Position numbers and translations under genes: made by a program
The notes under the pieces: generated by a model
Database searches by the model: none
The model's input: only the letters and a program-made list of their open reading frames with translations
What the model was told of the DNA's origin: nothing
Part shown: positions 1 to 6,900 of the stretch, in pieces
How positions within the stretch are numbered: position 1 is the first letter of the stretch
How the letters are laid out: every line of letters starts with the position of its first letter
Source of the DNA: a virus
Reading direction: 5' to 3' (one strand)
Length of the DNA: 21,868 bases
Virus record (IMG/VR): IMGVR_UViG_3300030450_001402
Coordinates: 1 to 21,868 of that record

Positions 1-108
1 ACCGTTTACACGCTCAGCGTTATCAAAATAGTCTGATTCGATTACCTGTACTTGTGGTTCAGTAGCGAATCTGTTTTGGCGGTTGCCTGGTTCAGTTGTA
101 GTTGTCAT
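1..108 (-). CDS. hli: High-light-inducible protein (hli), N-terminal part, cut by window edge
   Basis: Only the first 36 codons are present, from the ATG at 106-108; the rest lies outside the window. The visible peptide starts MTTTTEPGNRQNRF and ends DYFDNAERVNG. That ending matches the entry into the chlorophyll-binding helix of HLI/Hlip proteins, whose signature is ExxNGRxAMxGF; here the E-R-V-N-G part is seen and the window stops before R-A-M. HLIPs are one-helix thylakoid proteins that bind pigment and protect photosystem II. Cyanophages carry them as host-derived auxiliary genes, often next to psbA. By strict T7 order this place after the scaffold would hold the major capsid gene, but the N-terminus does not resemble gp10. 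No Shine-Dalgarno is visible in the AT-rich leader. The call rests on a short fragment. Confidence 0.72.
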   Translation of the reverse strand, partial: MTTTTEPGNRQNRFATEPQVQVIESDYFDNAERVNG

Positions 109-136
109 TAATAAATAAGAATAAGAAATTAACCTT

Positions 137-165
137 GTGGCGATGACGATCTTTCGGGTCGCCAC
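137..165 (-). terminator. Hairpin in front of hli (terminator or RNA processing signal)
   Basis: On the minus strand GTGGCGA (159-165) can pair with TCGCCAC (137-143) around a 15-nt loop. TTAAC and GTTAA flank the stem and could extend it past a bulge. No uninterrupted U-run follows, only an AT-rich stretch (TTTCTTATTCTTATTTATTA) leading to the hli start. It lies in the 63-bp gap between the 135-aa gene and hli, one of the few real gaps in this half of the window. It could be a leaky terminator, an RNase processing site or a 5' stabilising stem for the hli message. Confidence 0.5.
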
Positions 166-171
166 GTTAAT

Positions 172-579
172 TCAAATTAATTCTAATAAACCTTTTATTA
201 ACATATCAGGATTTTTATATTTCCCATTTTTACCAGGTCCATATTTTTCAATTAATTTTGGTACTTCTATATCTCTAGGAGTTTCACCTATTTGTTCTCT
301 ACGATAAGAATCCCTCATACTAGATATTGTTAAAGGTCGTTGATCCCAAGGTACTATGTCACCACCATCTAATGGATTATATAATGGATCTCCACCAGGA
401 TTAAATTGTTTATGTGGGCTACCCTCATCTTCTGGACCTGGGTGGCCAAACTGAGCCCATCCAGTATCTGGACGATGTTTTCCATGAGCTATCGTCAAGT
501 TGGCATTTTTACCAGCTTCATAAGCATCCAAGATTCCATCAGCTTTTAAACTGTTTTTTTCTTCTTTAGTTAATGCCAT
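172..579 (-). CDS. Hypothetical protein (135 aa) between scaffold and hli
   Basis: I do not recognise a family. The protein is soluble, with no membrane segment or signal peptide. It has a glycine/proline-rich middle (residues about 45-80, with G-G-D-P and L-D-G-G-D runs) and a basic C-terminal third rich in K and G ending K-G-L-L-E-L-I. It starts at 579, two bases after the scaffold gene ends, and shares its AT-rich codon use, so it is probably co-transcribed with the head genes. T7 has no gene between its scaffold and capsid genes, so this is an addition to the T7 plan. A virion or head-assembly role is only suggested by position. Confidence 0.7.
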   Translation of the reverse strand: MALTKEEKNSLKADGILDAYEAGKNANLTIAHGKHRPDTGWAQFGHPGPEDEGSPHKQFNPGGDPLYNPLDGGDIVPWDQRPLTISSMRDSYRREQIGETPRDIEVPKLIEKYGPGKNGKYKNPDMLIKGLLELI

Positions 580-581
580 AA

Positions 582-1373
582 TTAAAATTCTACATTTGAA
601 CGTTCTAGTTTATTCATAACTTCTAAACGATAAGCTGGATCAGTATCATAACGTGGGTCAGACATAGCTTTAACAATTTGTGCTTGACTTTTAAAACTAT
701 CTCCTTGTGTTTTAGGAGCTGTGCCTGTTAACATTTTACCATCATAACCAACAGTATCATTGTATCTATATGCTAATGAACGTACTGCAAAAAATGCAGC
801 CAAAGGATCACCACGTTCCATAACAGCATCAAACATATCTATTTCTTGTTTATTAAGATTTGTTTGAGCCCACTGTAACATGTTTTTATAATTATCTTGT
901 CCACCTACAATACCTTGTAACTGTTCAACATCCTGTTCAGAAAGATCTTTATTAACAGGTTCAGCTTGATTCTGTTGACGATATTGAAGATGCATATTAG
1001 CAAGATCAGTAGGATCCATCTTGCGTAACTTTTCTAAAGTTTCTTTTTTATACTCCTTACCAGTATTAGCTTCATCCCAAAGTTCATCTAAAATGGTCGC
1101 TTCAGTTTTATCTTCTTCAGATTTTTCCGCTTCTGTTTCAGATACTTCTTCAGTTGGTTCAGTTTTTTCTGTAGATTCACTTCCTAATTTTTTCTCTAAT
1201 TCAACATAAGCTTTTTCTAATTCTTGAGCATCTTTATATTTACCAGCAAGTAAAGACTCTTGCTGACTTTCTAATTCTTCTCCAACTTTTAGGGAATCTT
1301 GCTCATCAGTAGATAATGTTTCTTCTGTAGATACGGTATCAGTACCAGCATCATATGTAAGTGTTTCTGCCAT
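582..1373 (-). CDS. Capsid assembly scaffold protein (T7 gp9-like)
   Basis: 263 aa against about 307 in T7. The N-terminal 100 residues are extremely acidic and low in complexity (E, T and S runs), as in podovirus scaffolds. The C-terminal part carries the conserved block with Y-D-G-K-M-L-T-G near residue 210 and A-M-S-D-P-R-Y-D-T-D-P-A-Y-R near 235-250, followed by a charged helix. The scaffold directs procapsid formation through contacts with the portal and capsid protein and leaves before DNA filling. Its ATG shares a base with the portal stop (TAATG at 1373), indicating translational coupling to the portal. Assigned from composition, the C-terminal motif and portal-scaffold order. Confidence 0.85.
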   Translation of the reverse strand: MAETLTYDAGTDTVSTEETLSTDEQDSLKVGEELESQQESLLAGKYKDAQELEKAYVELEKKLGSESTEKTEPTEEVSETEAEKSEEDKTEATILDELWDEANTGKEYKKETLEKLRKMDPTDLANMHLQYRQQNQAEPVNKDLSEQDVEQLQGIVGGQDNYKNMLQWAQTNLNKQEIDMFDAVMERGDPLAAFFAVRSLAYRYNDTVGYDGKMLTGTAPKTQGDSFKSQAQIVKAMSDPRYDTDPAYRLEVMNKLERSNVEF

Positions 1374-2953
1374 TATAATTCAGGTGGTAGTGGTTCTCCT
1401 TCAGGAGCTAAGTTTGCAGCTAATGCAGGGTTTTTAGATGGATCATTTATAGGTGCAGACGCTAACTGGCCTTGCTGTTTCATTTGCTCCATTTGCATTG
1501 CTTGCTGTTGAGCTTGCTGTTGTTCTTGCTGTTGATCTTCCATACTCTTAACAAGATTAAGAACATCAATACCTTGAGCAGCAGCGAGTCGTTTAATTAA
1601 TTCGTCTGGGTTTATGTATTGTTGGATAGCTTCTGGCCCCATTGTCTGTGCAATAGTAGTTAGAAACTGTCCTAATGCTTGTACATCTTGACCTCTACCA
1701 AGAGCATTAATACCTGCAACAATGATAGGTTTAACCATTCCTTTAGGAATACGTGGTATCTCTCCAGTTTTTTGAAATACAGTAAGCTTTCTATTAAGAT
1801 ATGGTACTAGGAATTCAACTGTAAGTAATCCAAATAGACCACCTAGCTGTTGTTCTAATTCCAACTGAGTCATCTGTACTTCTTGAGCAGTAGTTCTTTC
1901 ACTATCTCTTACACTAAGTATAAGGAAAGCCTCGTTTAATCTCTTCTCAAGAGTAGCCATTAACTGGTAAGCTGTCTGGAAATCAGCAGTCTTACCTACT
2001 TGTACTACACCTATATCATCTGGGCGTCCTTGAACTATTGCTCCATTACCCGCTTGTGCCAATGTCTGAGGTTTTGTTGTACTTGAAGGTGATACAGTAA
2101 AAACAACTTTTGCAGCCGCTGCAGACCCTTCTACGAGTGCCTGAGAGAGTGCTTCAAGTGATTTTAGATCTCCTATAAACTGACCAACTCTACCTCTACC
2201 ATAAGCTTCACCGTCTACTGTATTAAATCGTAGTGGTAGCCATGGTGTTGCATCTATAGGTGCTTTACTTCTAGAATCAGGAATGATATGACCATAAACT
2301 TCTTGATGCCAAACAAGTCTATTGTTGTCACGAGTGACATGAGTGTATACATCACACTCTTCAGATTCAATTGATTCATCATCGCTGAGAGCTTTAGCTT
2401 CAGCTTCAGGTGGTAAATATTTTTCTATTAATTTTTTATTAATACGTTCTCTTGTGACTATTTCAATCACTTGACCGTTGCCATCTCGTTCAACTACAAA
2501 ACGGTTAAGAGGGAACAGTTTTAAACCTGCTTTACCCATAAAGATAAGGGCATTACCACCGACTACTAAATGCTGTAGTGCTTGGTGTATTACTACACGA
2601 TCATCTGATGCAGCAATAGCATCTAGGATAGTGCGCTCTATCTTTGCAAAGGATAGGTCTAATTCTGATTTTACTTCAGGGGGAAACTCCTCACCTAACT
2701 GAGATTCATCTACTTGTAATTTAAAGAAGCTGGTTTGTGGAGGTACGAGGCTAAGTGATAGCTTAGAAGCTAAAGCCACAACCCCCTTTGCACCAACGCT
2801 TTGCCAAGGAGTACTCAGTTGTTTCATACCTTTCGCATGTTCCTCATGTCCACGGATAAGATATGGTAGTGTTAGTTTCCCTGCCTCTTCCGCTTCGGTT
2901 AGAAACTGGGAACGTTCGCTCGATAAATAATCGTAACGTTGTTTTGCTGTCAT
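1373..2953 (-). CDS. Portal (head-tail connector) protein, T7 gp8-like
   Basis: 526 aa, close to T7 gp8 (536 aa). The N-terminus (K-Q-R-Y-D-Y-L-S-S-E-R, then L-T-L-P-Y-L-I) is typical of T7-family connectors, and the chain is colinear with the family throughout. The protein forms the twelve-fold ring at one capsid vertex through which DNA is packaged and ejected and to which the terminase docks. The C-terminal 60 residues are a Q/M-rich stretch encoded by CAA/CAG repeats around 1480-1545, followed by a proline-rich tail. A Shine-Dalgarno-like AGGA lies 7 nt before the ATG at 2953. It is followed directly by the scaffold gene with a TAATG overlap. Confidence 0.93.
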   Translation of the reverse strand: MTAKQRYDYLSSERSQFLTEAEEAGKLTLPYLIRGHEEHAKGMKQLSTPWQSVGAKGVVALASKLSLSLVPPQTSFFKLQVDESQLGEEFPPEVKSELDLSFAKIERTILDAIAASDDRVVIHQALQHLVVGGNALIFMGKAGLKLFPLNRFVVERDGNGQVIEIVTRERINKKLIEKYLPPEAEAKALSDDESIESEECDVYTHVTRDNNRLVWHQEVYGHIIPDSRSKAPIDATPWLPLRFNTVDGEAYGRGRVGQFIGDLKSLEALSQALVEGSAAAAKVVFTVSPSSTTKPQTLAQAGNGAIVQGRPDDIGVVQVGKTADFQTAYQLMATLEKRLNEAFLILSVRDSERTTAQEVQMTQLELEQQLGGLFGLLTVEFLVPYLNRKLTVFQKTGEIPRIPKGMVKPIIVAGINALGRGQDVQALGQFLTTIAQTMGPEAIQQYINPDELIKRLAAAQGIDVLNLVKSMEDQQQEQQQAQQQAMQMEQMKQQGQLASAPINDPSKNPALAANLAPEGEPLPPEL

Positions 2954-2956
2954 TGT

Positions 2957-3859
2957 TTATCCTATATTTAATCCAGTACTAAGTTGAGATGTATTATTAT
3001 TTCTAGGACGGATACTTAAATGAGAATAGTTTCTTCTTTGACCAGTATTTTGAGTACCAGCAGCACTAGCGGTAAATTCTTCTCTACTTTGAGAATCTTG
3101 ATTACGTCTACTAGCTAAACCTCTAACCGTATTAGGTGGTATATAGTATAGAGGTTTTCCTGATGAATCTTTTAAGCCTTTTTTGTAGTTTTGATAAGCA
3201 GGTGTATTACCTCTTATATCAGGTACAGTCAATGGATATCCAGCTATCTGCATATCAGTATTACCAGTATTCTGTACTAGATCTGTGAAAGGTGTGTATG
3301 AACCTTGGGGAATATGTGGATTTTGATCTAGTGGTTTTCCTGGATTATCTTTAAACCATTGACCAGCATCATGTCCATAAGTTTTATCTAGCCAATTCCA
3401 TGTATCACCTTCATTGGTAAGTCCAGTTTGCGCTGTATCAAATGGTGATTTACCTGGTTCATATGGACTGGATGGTTCTTGATCATCCGGTACTGGTACA
3501 GGTGCATAAGGATCATCTTTTGGTAAAGGATCTGCCATTGCTAACTGATCTTCCCAATATTTTTTTGACCCTTCAAATTCTCTCCTAGCTTTACCAGCAT
3601 CTACCCAAGGATTACCACCTTCATATATTTGGTACTTATTATAAAAATCCAAACCAGCCTGAGCTGCTTTACGAGCATCATCATCTTTTGCAGATGCTAA
3701 CTGTCTTTGATATTTTGCTCTTTCAGTTCTATCTCTTCTTGCCCCTTGATCATGGATATTTTGACTCCAAGCATTCAAAGCATCCCAATTAGCGAATTTC
3801 ATGATCTGATCATCTTTTGGAATTAACCAAGATGGTTTCTTTTGAATTTCTCTTACCAT
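2957..3859 (-). CDS. Hypothetical protein (300 aa) upstream of the portal
   Basis: No family recognised. The N-terminal 110 residues are charged and likely helical (R, K, D and A rich). Residues about 110-145 form a proline/aspartate-rich linker with several D-P-Y, P-V-P and S-P-Y groups. The rest is rich in G, N, P, Y and Q, and the last 50 residues are R/N/S/T-rich and look disordered. There is no signal peptide or membrane helix. A good GGAG ribosome site precedes the ATG at 3859. The composition fits a virion-associated or assembly protein, and it sits 3 bp ahead of the portal gene, but no function can be read from the sequence. Confidence 0.75.
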   Translation of the reverse strand: MVREIQKKPSWLIPKDDQIMKFANWDALNAWSQNIHDQGARRDRTERAKYQRQLASAKDDDARKAAQAGLDFYNKYQIYEGGNPWVDAGKARREFEGSKKYWEDQLAMADPLPKDDPYAPVPVPDDQEPSSPYEPGKSPFDTAQTGLTNEGDTWNWLDKTYGHDAGQWFKDNPGKPLDQNPHIPQGSYTPFTDLVQNTGNTDMQIAGYPLTVPDIRGNTPAYQNYKKGLKDSSGKPLYYIPPNTVRGLASRRNQDSQSREEFTASAAGTQNTGQRRNYSHLSIRPRNNNTSQLSTGLNIG

Positions 3860-3861
3860 AT

Positions 3862-4050
3862 TTATTTCTCCAATCTAGAGTAGTACCATTCAACTACGGC
3901 ACGTTGTCCTGCTTTATACATAATACTTGCTAACTCCTCTTTAGGATGTGGGTTTACCGGTGGAAATTTTTCCTCCATTTCTCTAAGGAGGGATTCAGGT
4001 GTTGGACCTAATAAAGGTTCAAGCGTATTGGGGTAGATTTTTGTTGTCAT
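3862..4050 (-). CDS. Small conserved phage protein (62 aa)
   Basis: The start is taken at the ATG at 4050 (M-T-T-K-I-Y-P); the frame stays open further upstream, but that part would only duplicate RNR beta coding sequence. The protein has a proline-rich first half (L-G-P-T-P-E-S, then K-F-P-P-V-N-P-H-P) and a helical second half with A-G-Q-R-A-V-V-E-W-Y-Y. It resembles small proteins I associate with cyanopodoviruses, but no function is known to me. It overlaps the end of the RNR beta gene by 32 nt and ends 2 bp before the 300-aa gene. Confidence 0.7.
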   Translation of the reverse strand: MTTKIYPNTLEPLLGPTPESLLREMEEKFPPVNPHPKEELASIMYKAGQRAVVEWYYSRLEK

Positions 4051-4741
4051 GTTCAAAAAAGGCTGGCATTCTGGCTGCTTTAGTGTCAGAAAACTCTGGG
4101 GCTTTGCCCTCATACATTAAGCGATCACTAGCATCTAGCCAAAATTTTTTGTCCAAATATTTATCGTAGGTATTTGTACCTAGAGGTTGAAGAACCCAGT
4201 TAATGGTGGCCTTCCTAAGTTTATCCAAAGAAGGAGAAGGAGAAAGACCCAACTCTGCACATACAAGAGAATTAGCTCCGACATGGATTTGTTCGTCTCT
4301 TGAGATATCTGCCGATACTGTGCGTAAAGCAGCACAGCCATTAAACCGAAAGAAAGGGAGTAGAACAAAGAATATAGCTCTTTCTGCGACAAGTGCTTTA
4401 GTAATGGTATGGTCGGGGTGAGAAATCCATGCATCTCTTAACTTTAACGCCTCCTCTTCTGACTGTGAATCGGCTCCATTAGCTTCTACTATGTAGCCCA
4501 GGGCAAGATCATGTTTAATCTCGTCTTGTACGTTCGATTCAAGGAGCTTCCTAGCAAGTGGTGGTACTTCTTTTTCAAGTCCTTCACGAATAAATTCTCC
4601 AACTGGCAGCTCCATATGACGTATTGCGAGCGCACGTTTGATGGCTTCTTCAGCACCTTCTTTTACCTCTCCTTTAGTGGGTTTAACTGGTGTCCAAGTT
4701 CTTTTACGTTCTAATAATTTTTGATAGGGATGTTTTCTCAT
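4019..4741 (-). CDS. nrdB: Class I ribonucleotide reductase beta (radical-generating) subunit, ferritin-like
   Basis: 240 aa from the ATG at 4741, which overlaps the alpha stop as TAATG; a TTG at 4753 is possible but less likely. It is a diiron/dimanganese ferritin-like helical protein. Numbered from the TTG, there are two ExxH motifs, E78-I-K-H81 and E154-Q-I-H157, and a further ligand E124 in V-A-E-R-A. It is shorter than E. coli NrdB (about 375 aa). The residue four after the first histidine, where E. coli has radical Tyr122, is Leu85; the nearest tyrosine is Tyr87. The subunit would supply the radical for the neighbouring alpha subunit. Cyanopodovirus beta subunits of this kind were long overlooked because the alpha gene was labelled class II. 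The symbol is used in the generic sense. Confidence 0.82.
   Translation of the reverse strand: MRKHPYQKLLERKRTWTPVKPTKGEVKEGAEEAIKRALAIRHMELPVGEFIREGLEKEVPPLARKLLESNVQDEIKHDLALGYIVEANGADSQSEEEALKLRDAWISHPDHTITKALVAERAIFFVLLPFFRFNGCAALRTVSADISRDEQIHVGANSLVCAELGLSPSPSLDKLRKATINWVLQPLGTNTYDKYLDKKFWLDASDRLMYEGKAPEFSDTKAARMPAFFEHDNKNLPQYA
4461..4470 (-). promoter_or_regulatory. Putative phage RNA polymerase promoter core, copy 1
   Basis: Minus strand ATTCACAGTC, context CGATTCACAGTCAGAAGAG. It lies inside the RNR beta gene (encoding part of A-D-S-Q-S-E) and would feed transcription into the portal-scaffold block. It is the last copy in the direction of transcription within the window. Confidence 0.6.
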
Positions 4742-6126
4742 TATTCTTGACAATCACAGGTTATTGGCTCGGATTCACCGAGAATATCCTGCAAGTAATC
4801 ATCGACTTCGGCTTGATCTAATGCTGCATACGCATCACTCTTGTCCTGTACGTCCCCCATTACTTGCAAGGAATAGTAGAGGGAGGTCTGCGGTGATAGC
4901 AGCCACTCTTCCACGAATGTTTCATCGTATTCTACAACATCACTCCATGAGTTAAAGCTATAGCCGTGAAGAAGTCCCGTATTTTCTAATAATATCATTA
5001 TCTGATCAGCAACTCTTTTATAATTATCCCAACCAACTTCTGAGGCAATTTCTACATCACCATATTCATATCTTTGTACTCCAAAAGTTCCACTATCTCT
5101 ATCAACAGTACGAGCTATAGGTGGTGCTATCTCAGGAGTAGCTGTAAAGCCATCTAGATCCTCACTCTTATAAGAACAAGAGGCAGTAGGAGCTATAGCA
5201 AAAGCTCTTACCATATTATTAGCTTTAGCTATATAAGCAGCACCTTCTATAGCTTCTTTTAAATTCCAAACTATTTCATGTGCTTTGGCATCTGTTATAC
5301 CTTGACCTTTATTTAATTGTTCTAAAGCTAAACCAAATTCTTCATAAGTTAATCCGTTTCGTCTGAGGAAGTTGGATAAGCCAAGCATTCCGAGCCCGAC
5401 TTGCCTATCTTCACTCGGGGATAAGTACTCTCCAGTCCCTCCAACACCTGTTCGGCCATGGAGATCGCACAGCTCGGACATACCTTGAGCGAAAGCCTTT
5501 TTGAGATCCCGTGGTGTACAAGCTGACATATTGATATGCTGGAGCAAGCATGTTCCTCGTGAGGGCAAGTAAACCTCAAGACAGACATTCCCCCAGATCC
5601 GTTGGCCTGACTGGTTTGTTTTGATTTTATTGAGCCAAATATCTCCTGATCTAATTCCATATATTAAAGCCTCCTTAGTGTTTTTAGGTAAATCATCCCA
5701 TAATTTTTGATTGATATCTACACATCGTTTTACCCATGGTAATTCAGATCTAGGTGTAGTAATAAATTCTACTATATCTTGATGGTTCGCATCCAAATGT
5801 ATAACTATTGCACCATTCTTATAGACCCCACCACGTCTGAGCGTTTCATTTAGTGCAGAATATATTCTTGCAAAGGATACAGGACCACTAGCGGTCAGTC
5901 CTTTACCATTCTCATGTCCTTTAGGACGTAACTTAGACAAGTGTATAGCACAACCTGCCCCATTTCTCAATGCATGTGATGCAAATCTCCAGCTTGCCTC
6001 AATGCCTTCTGGACCCTCCATGGAGTCCTCAACGACAAATACAGTACAGCTCACTGGAAGTCTAGATTCTGGGTTATCCAACCATGATTGGACCCGACCA
6101 GTGCGGGAAATAAGTTCAGCAGTCAT
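4741..6126 (-). CDS. nrdA: Class I ribonucleotide reductase alpha (catalytic) subunit
   Basis: 461 aa, much shorter than E. coli NrdA (761 aa), and lacking an obvious N-terminal ATP cone. It reduces ribonucleotides to deoxyribonucleotides for phage DNA synthesis. Visible catalytic elements: C27 in P-V-S-C-T-V-F (redox cysteine); N180-V-C182-L-E184, the NxCxE active site with the thiyl-radical cysteine; C203 in N-M-S-A-C-T (partner cysteine); tandem Y417-Y418 in T-S-L-Y-Y-S, matching the Y730-Y731 radical relay of class I enzymes; and a C-terminal C457-D-C459 pair for reduction by a thioredoxin-type donor. The Tyr pair and the adjacent beta gene argue for class I rather than B12-dependent class II. 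GC content changes sharply within the gene (about 53% at 5401-5460, 32% at 5221-5280). Confidence 0.92.
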   Translation of the reverse strand: MTAELISRTGRVQSWLDNPESRLPVSCTVFVVEDSMEGPEGIEASWRFASHALRNGAGCAIHLSKLRPKGHENGKGLTASGPVSFARIYSALNETLRRGGVYKNGAIVIHLDANHQDIVEFITTPRSELPWVKRCVDINQKLWDDLPKNTKEALIYGIRSGDIWLNKIKTNQSGQRIWGNVCLEVYLPSRGTCLLQHINMSACTPRDLKKAFAQGMSELCDLHGRTGVGGTGEYLSPSEDRQVGLGMLGLSNFLRRNGLTYEEFGLALEQLNKGQGITDAKAHEIVWNLKEAIEGAAYIAKANNMVRAFAIAPTASCSYKSEDLDGFTATPEIAPPIARTVDRDSGTFGVQRYEYGDVEIASEVGWDNYKRVADQIMILLENTGLLHGYSFNSWSDVVEYDETFVEEWLLSPQTSLYYSLQVMGDVQDKSDAYAALDQAEVDDYLQDILGESEPITCDCQE

Positions 6127-6507
6127 TTAAAATAAATCTTCTAAAGTTGGTGGCTTGTAATTTGGCCCTTTAAGAACCTTTCCGTCTTCTCTATATATTG
6201 GATGTCCATCGTCTCCTAACTTAGACATATTACTTTTATGCACTCTATCTAAAGCTTCATCTAAGAACCAACCCATACTCTCTGCATATTGATAGCAGAC
6301 ATAAACTAGATCAGCTAGTTCTTTTAATGCATGTTCTTGATGGTTCTTACCGTGCATGAATAAGAATCCTTCGGCTTCTAAGAATTCTTTAAACTCCTCA
6401 ACAATCAGATTTTTCTGATATGAGCGCTTGGAACGATCCGTCCCGTTCTGTAGGTTGTACTTCGATCGGAATTCCTTCGCCTGATCGGATAAGAAGCTCT
6501 TCTTCAT
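6127..6507 (-). CDS. mazG: MazG-like nucleotide pyrophosphohydrolase
   Basis: 126 aa, single all-alpha NTP-PPase domain. The MazG metal-binding pattern is visible: E37-E38-F-K-E41 (EExxE) and E63-L-A-D66 (ExxD), followed by the helix with Y-A-E-S-M-G-W and a C-terminal G-x-P-x-x-R-x-D-G-K-V-L-K-G-P-N-Y stretch common in phage members. Such enzymes hydrolyse NTPs or dNTPs to monophosphates, and in cyanophages a role in altering host alarmone or nucleotide pools has been discussed. It lies directly before the RNR genes, in a nucleotide-metabolism group. Its first 110 nt overlap the end of the DUF3310 gene in another frame. Family call good, substrate unknown. Confidence 0.82.
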   Translation of the reverse strand: MKKSFLSDQAKEFRSKYNLQNGTDRSKRSYQKNLIVEEFKEFLEAEGFLFMHGKNHQEHALKELADLVYVCYQYAESMGWFLDEALDRVHKSNMSKLGDDGHPIYREDGKVLKGPNYKPPTLEDLF

Positions 6508-6688
6508 AGTGGAGTTCGTTTTCTAAATAGTGGATTGCTTTTTCTAAGTCTTGTATTTTACTATCTTTGTAACCTGCCCTGCAGATATACTTGATAGCAT
6601 TGCCGAGGTGAAAGTTCAGTCCTTGTTCCCTAATAAAATCCCAAACATCGGTAGTCCCTCGTTGATAGTAGGATGGACCTTTGGCCAT
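6398..6688 (-). CDS. DUF3310 family protein
   Basis: 96 aa. The first 65 residues match the DUF3310 pattern: S-Y-Y-Q-R-G-T-T-D-V-W-D-F-I, then G-N-A-I-K-Y-I-C-R-A-G-Y-K, then D-L-E-K-A-I-H-Y-L. This domain is common in T7-like and other phages and is also found attached to the T7 gp1.7 nucleotide kinase, so a nucleotide-metabolism link is plausible but unproven. The tail after residue 65 is encoded where the mazG-like gene begins in another frame, and looks less constrained. The start overlaps the preceding 94-aa gene by 73 nt; the domain begins almost at the first Met, so a later start would truncate it. Confidence 0.8.
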   Translation of the reverse strand: MAKGPSYYQRGTTDVWDFIREQGLNFHLGNAIKYICRAGYKDSKIQDLEKAIHYLENELHYEEELLIRSGEGIPIEVQPTERDGSFQALISEKSDC

Positions 6689-6900
6689 TTGTCAAGTAAA
6701 TTGGTGAGTGAATTACCTAATACAAAGTTTTGTCTCTGTAAGGCTAAAAATAATGTAATAATATGTTCTTTATTTTCCTCATAAGTTGCTTTTAATTTAT
6801 CTTCAATTACTCTCATTTTTAAGTCCTGTTCCACAGTTAACTGCGTAATCGGAGGAGGGGGACCATAATTTTGGTTCTTTTTTGTCGAAGTCATAATCAT
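6616..6900 (-). CDS. Hypothetical protein (up to 94 aa) overlapping the exonuclease end
   Basis: No known function. Starts are possible at 6900, 6894 or 6816 (the last giving M-R-V-I-E-D-K and only 66 aa). The longest form has a proline run (G-P-P-P-P) and then T-V-E-Q-D-L-K, followed by a helical core with E-E-N-K-E-H-I-I-T-L-F-L-A-L-Q-R. It overlaps the exonuclease by up to 98 nt and the DUF3310 gene by 73 nt. The core has the look of small proteins following gene 6 in cyanopodoviruses, but I cannot name it. Confidence 0.65.
   Translation of the reverse strand: MIMTSTKKNQNYGPPPPITQLTVEQDLKMRVIEDKLKATYEENKEHIITLFLALQRQNFVLGNSLTNLLDKWPKVHPTINEGLPMFGILLGNKD

Noticed and set aside
1-108. Major capsid protein N-terminus, expected after scaffold in T7 order
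   Set aside because: The peptide does not resemble gp10 N-termini, and its end E-R-V-N-G fits an HLIP better.
1480-1545. Tandem repeat (CTG/TTG-rich) as a mobile or regulatory repeat
   Set aside because: It is the coding sequence of the Q-rich portal tail; low-complexity coding explains it.
1640-1660. Additional copy of the phage promoter motif inside the portal gene (ATTGCACAGACA)
   Set aside because: It has an extra base and a changed 3' end; accepting it would make the motif definition arbitrary.
4741-6126. Class II (B12-dependent) ribonucleotide reductase
   Set aside because: The tandem tyrosines and the overlapping ferritin-like beta gene indicate class I.
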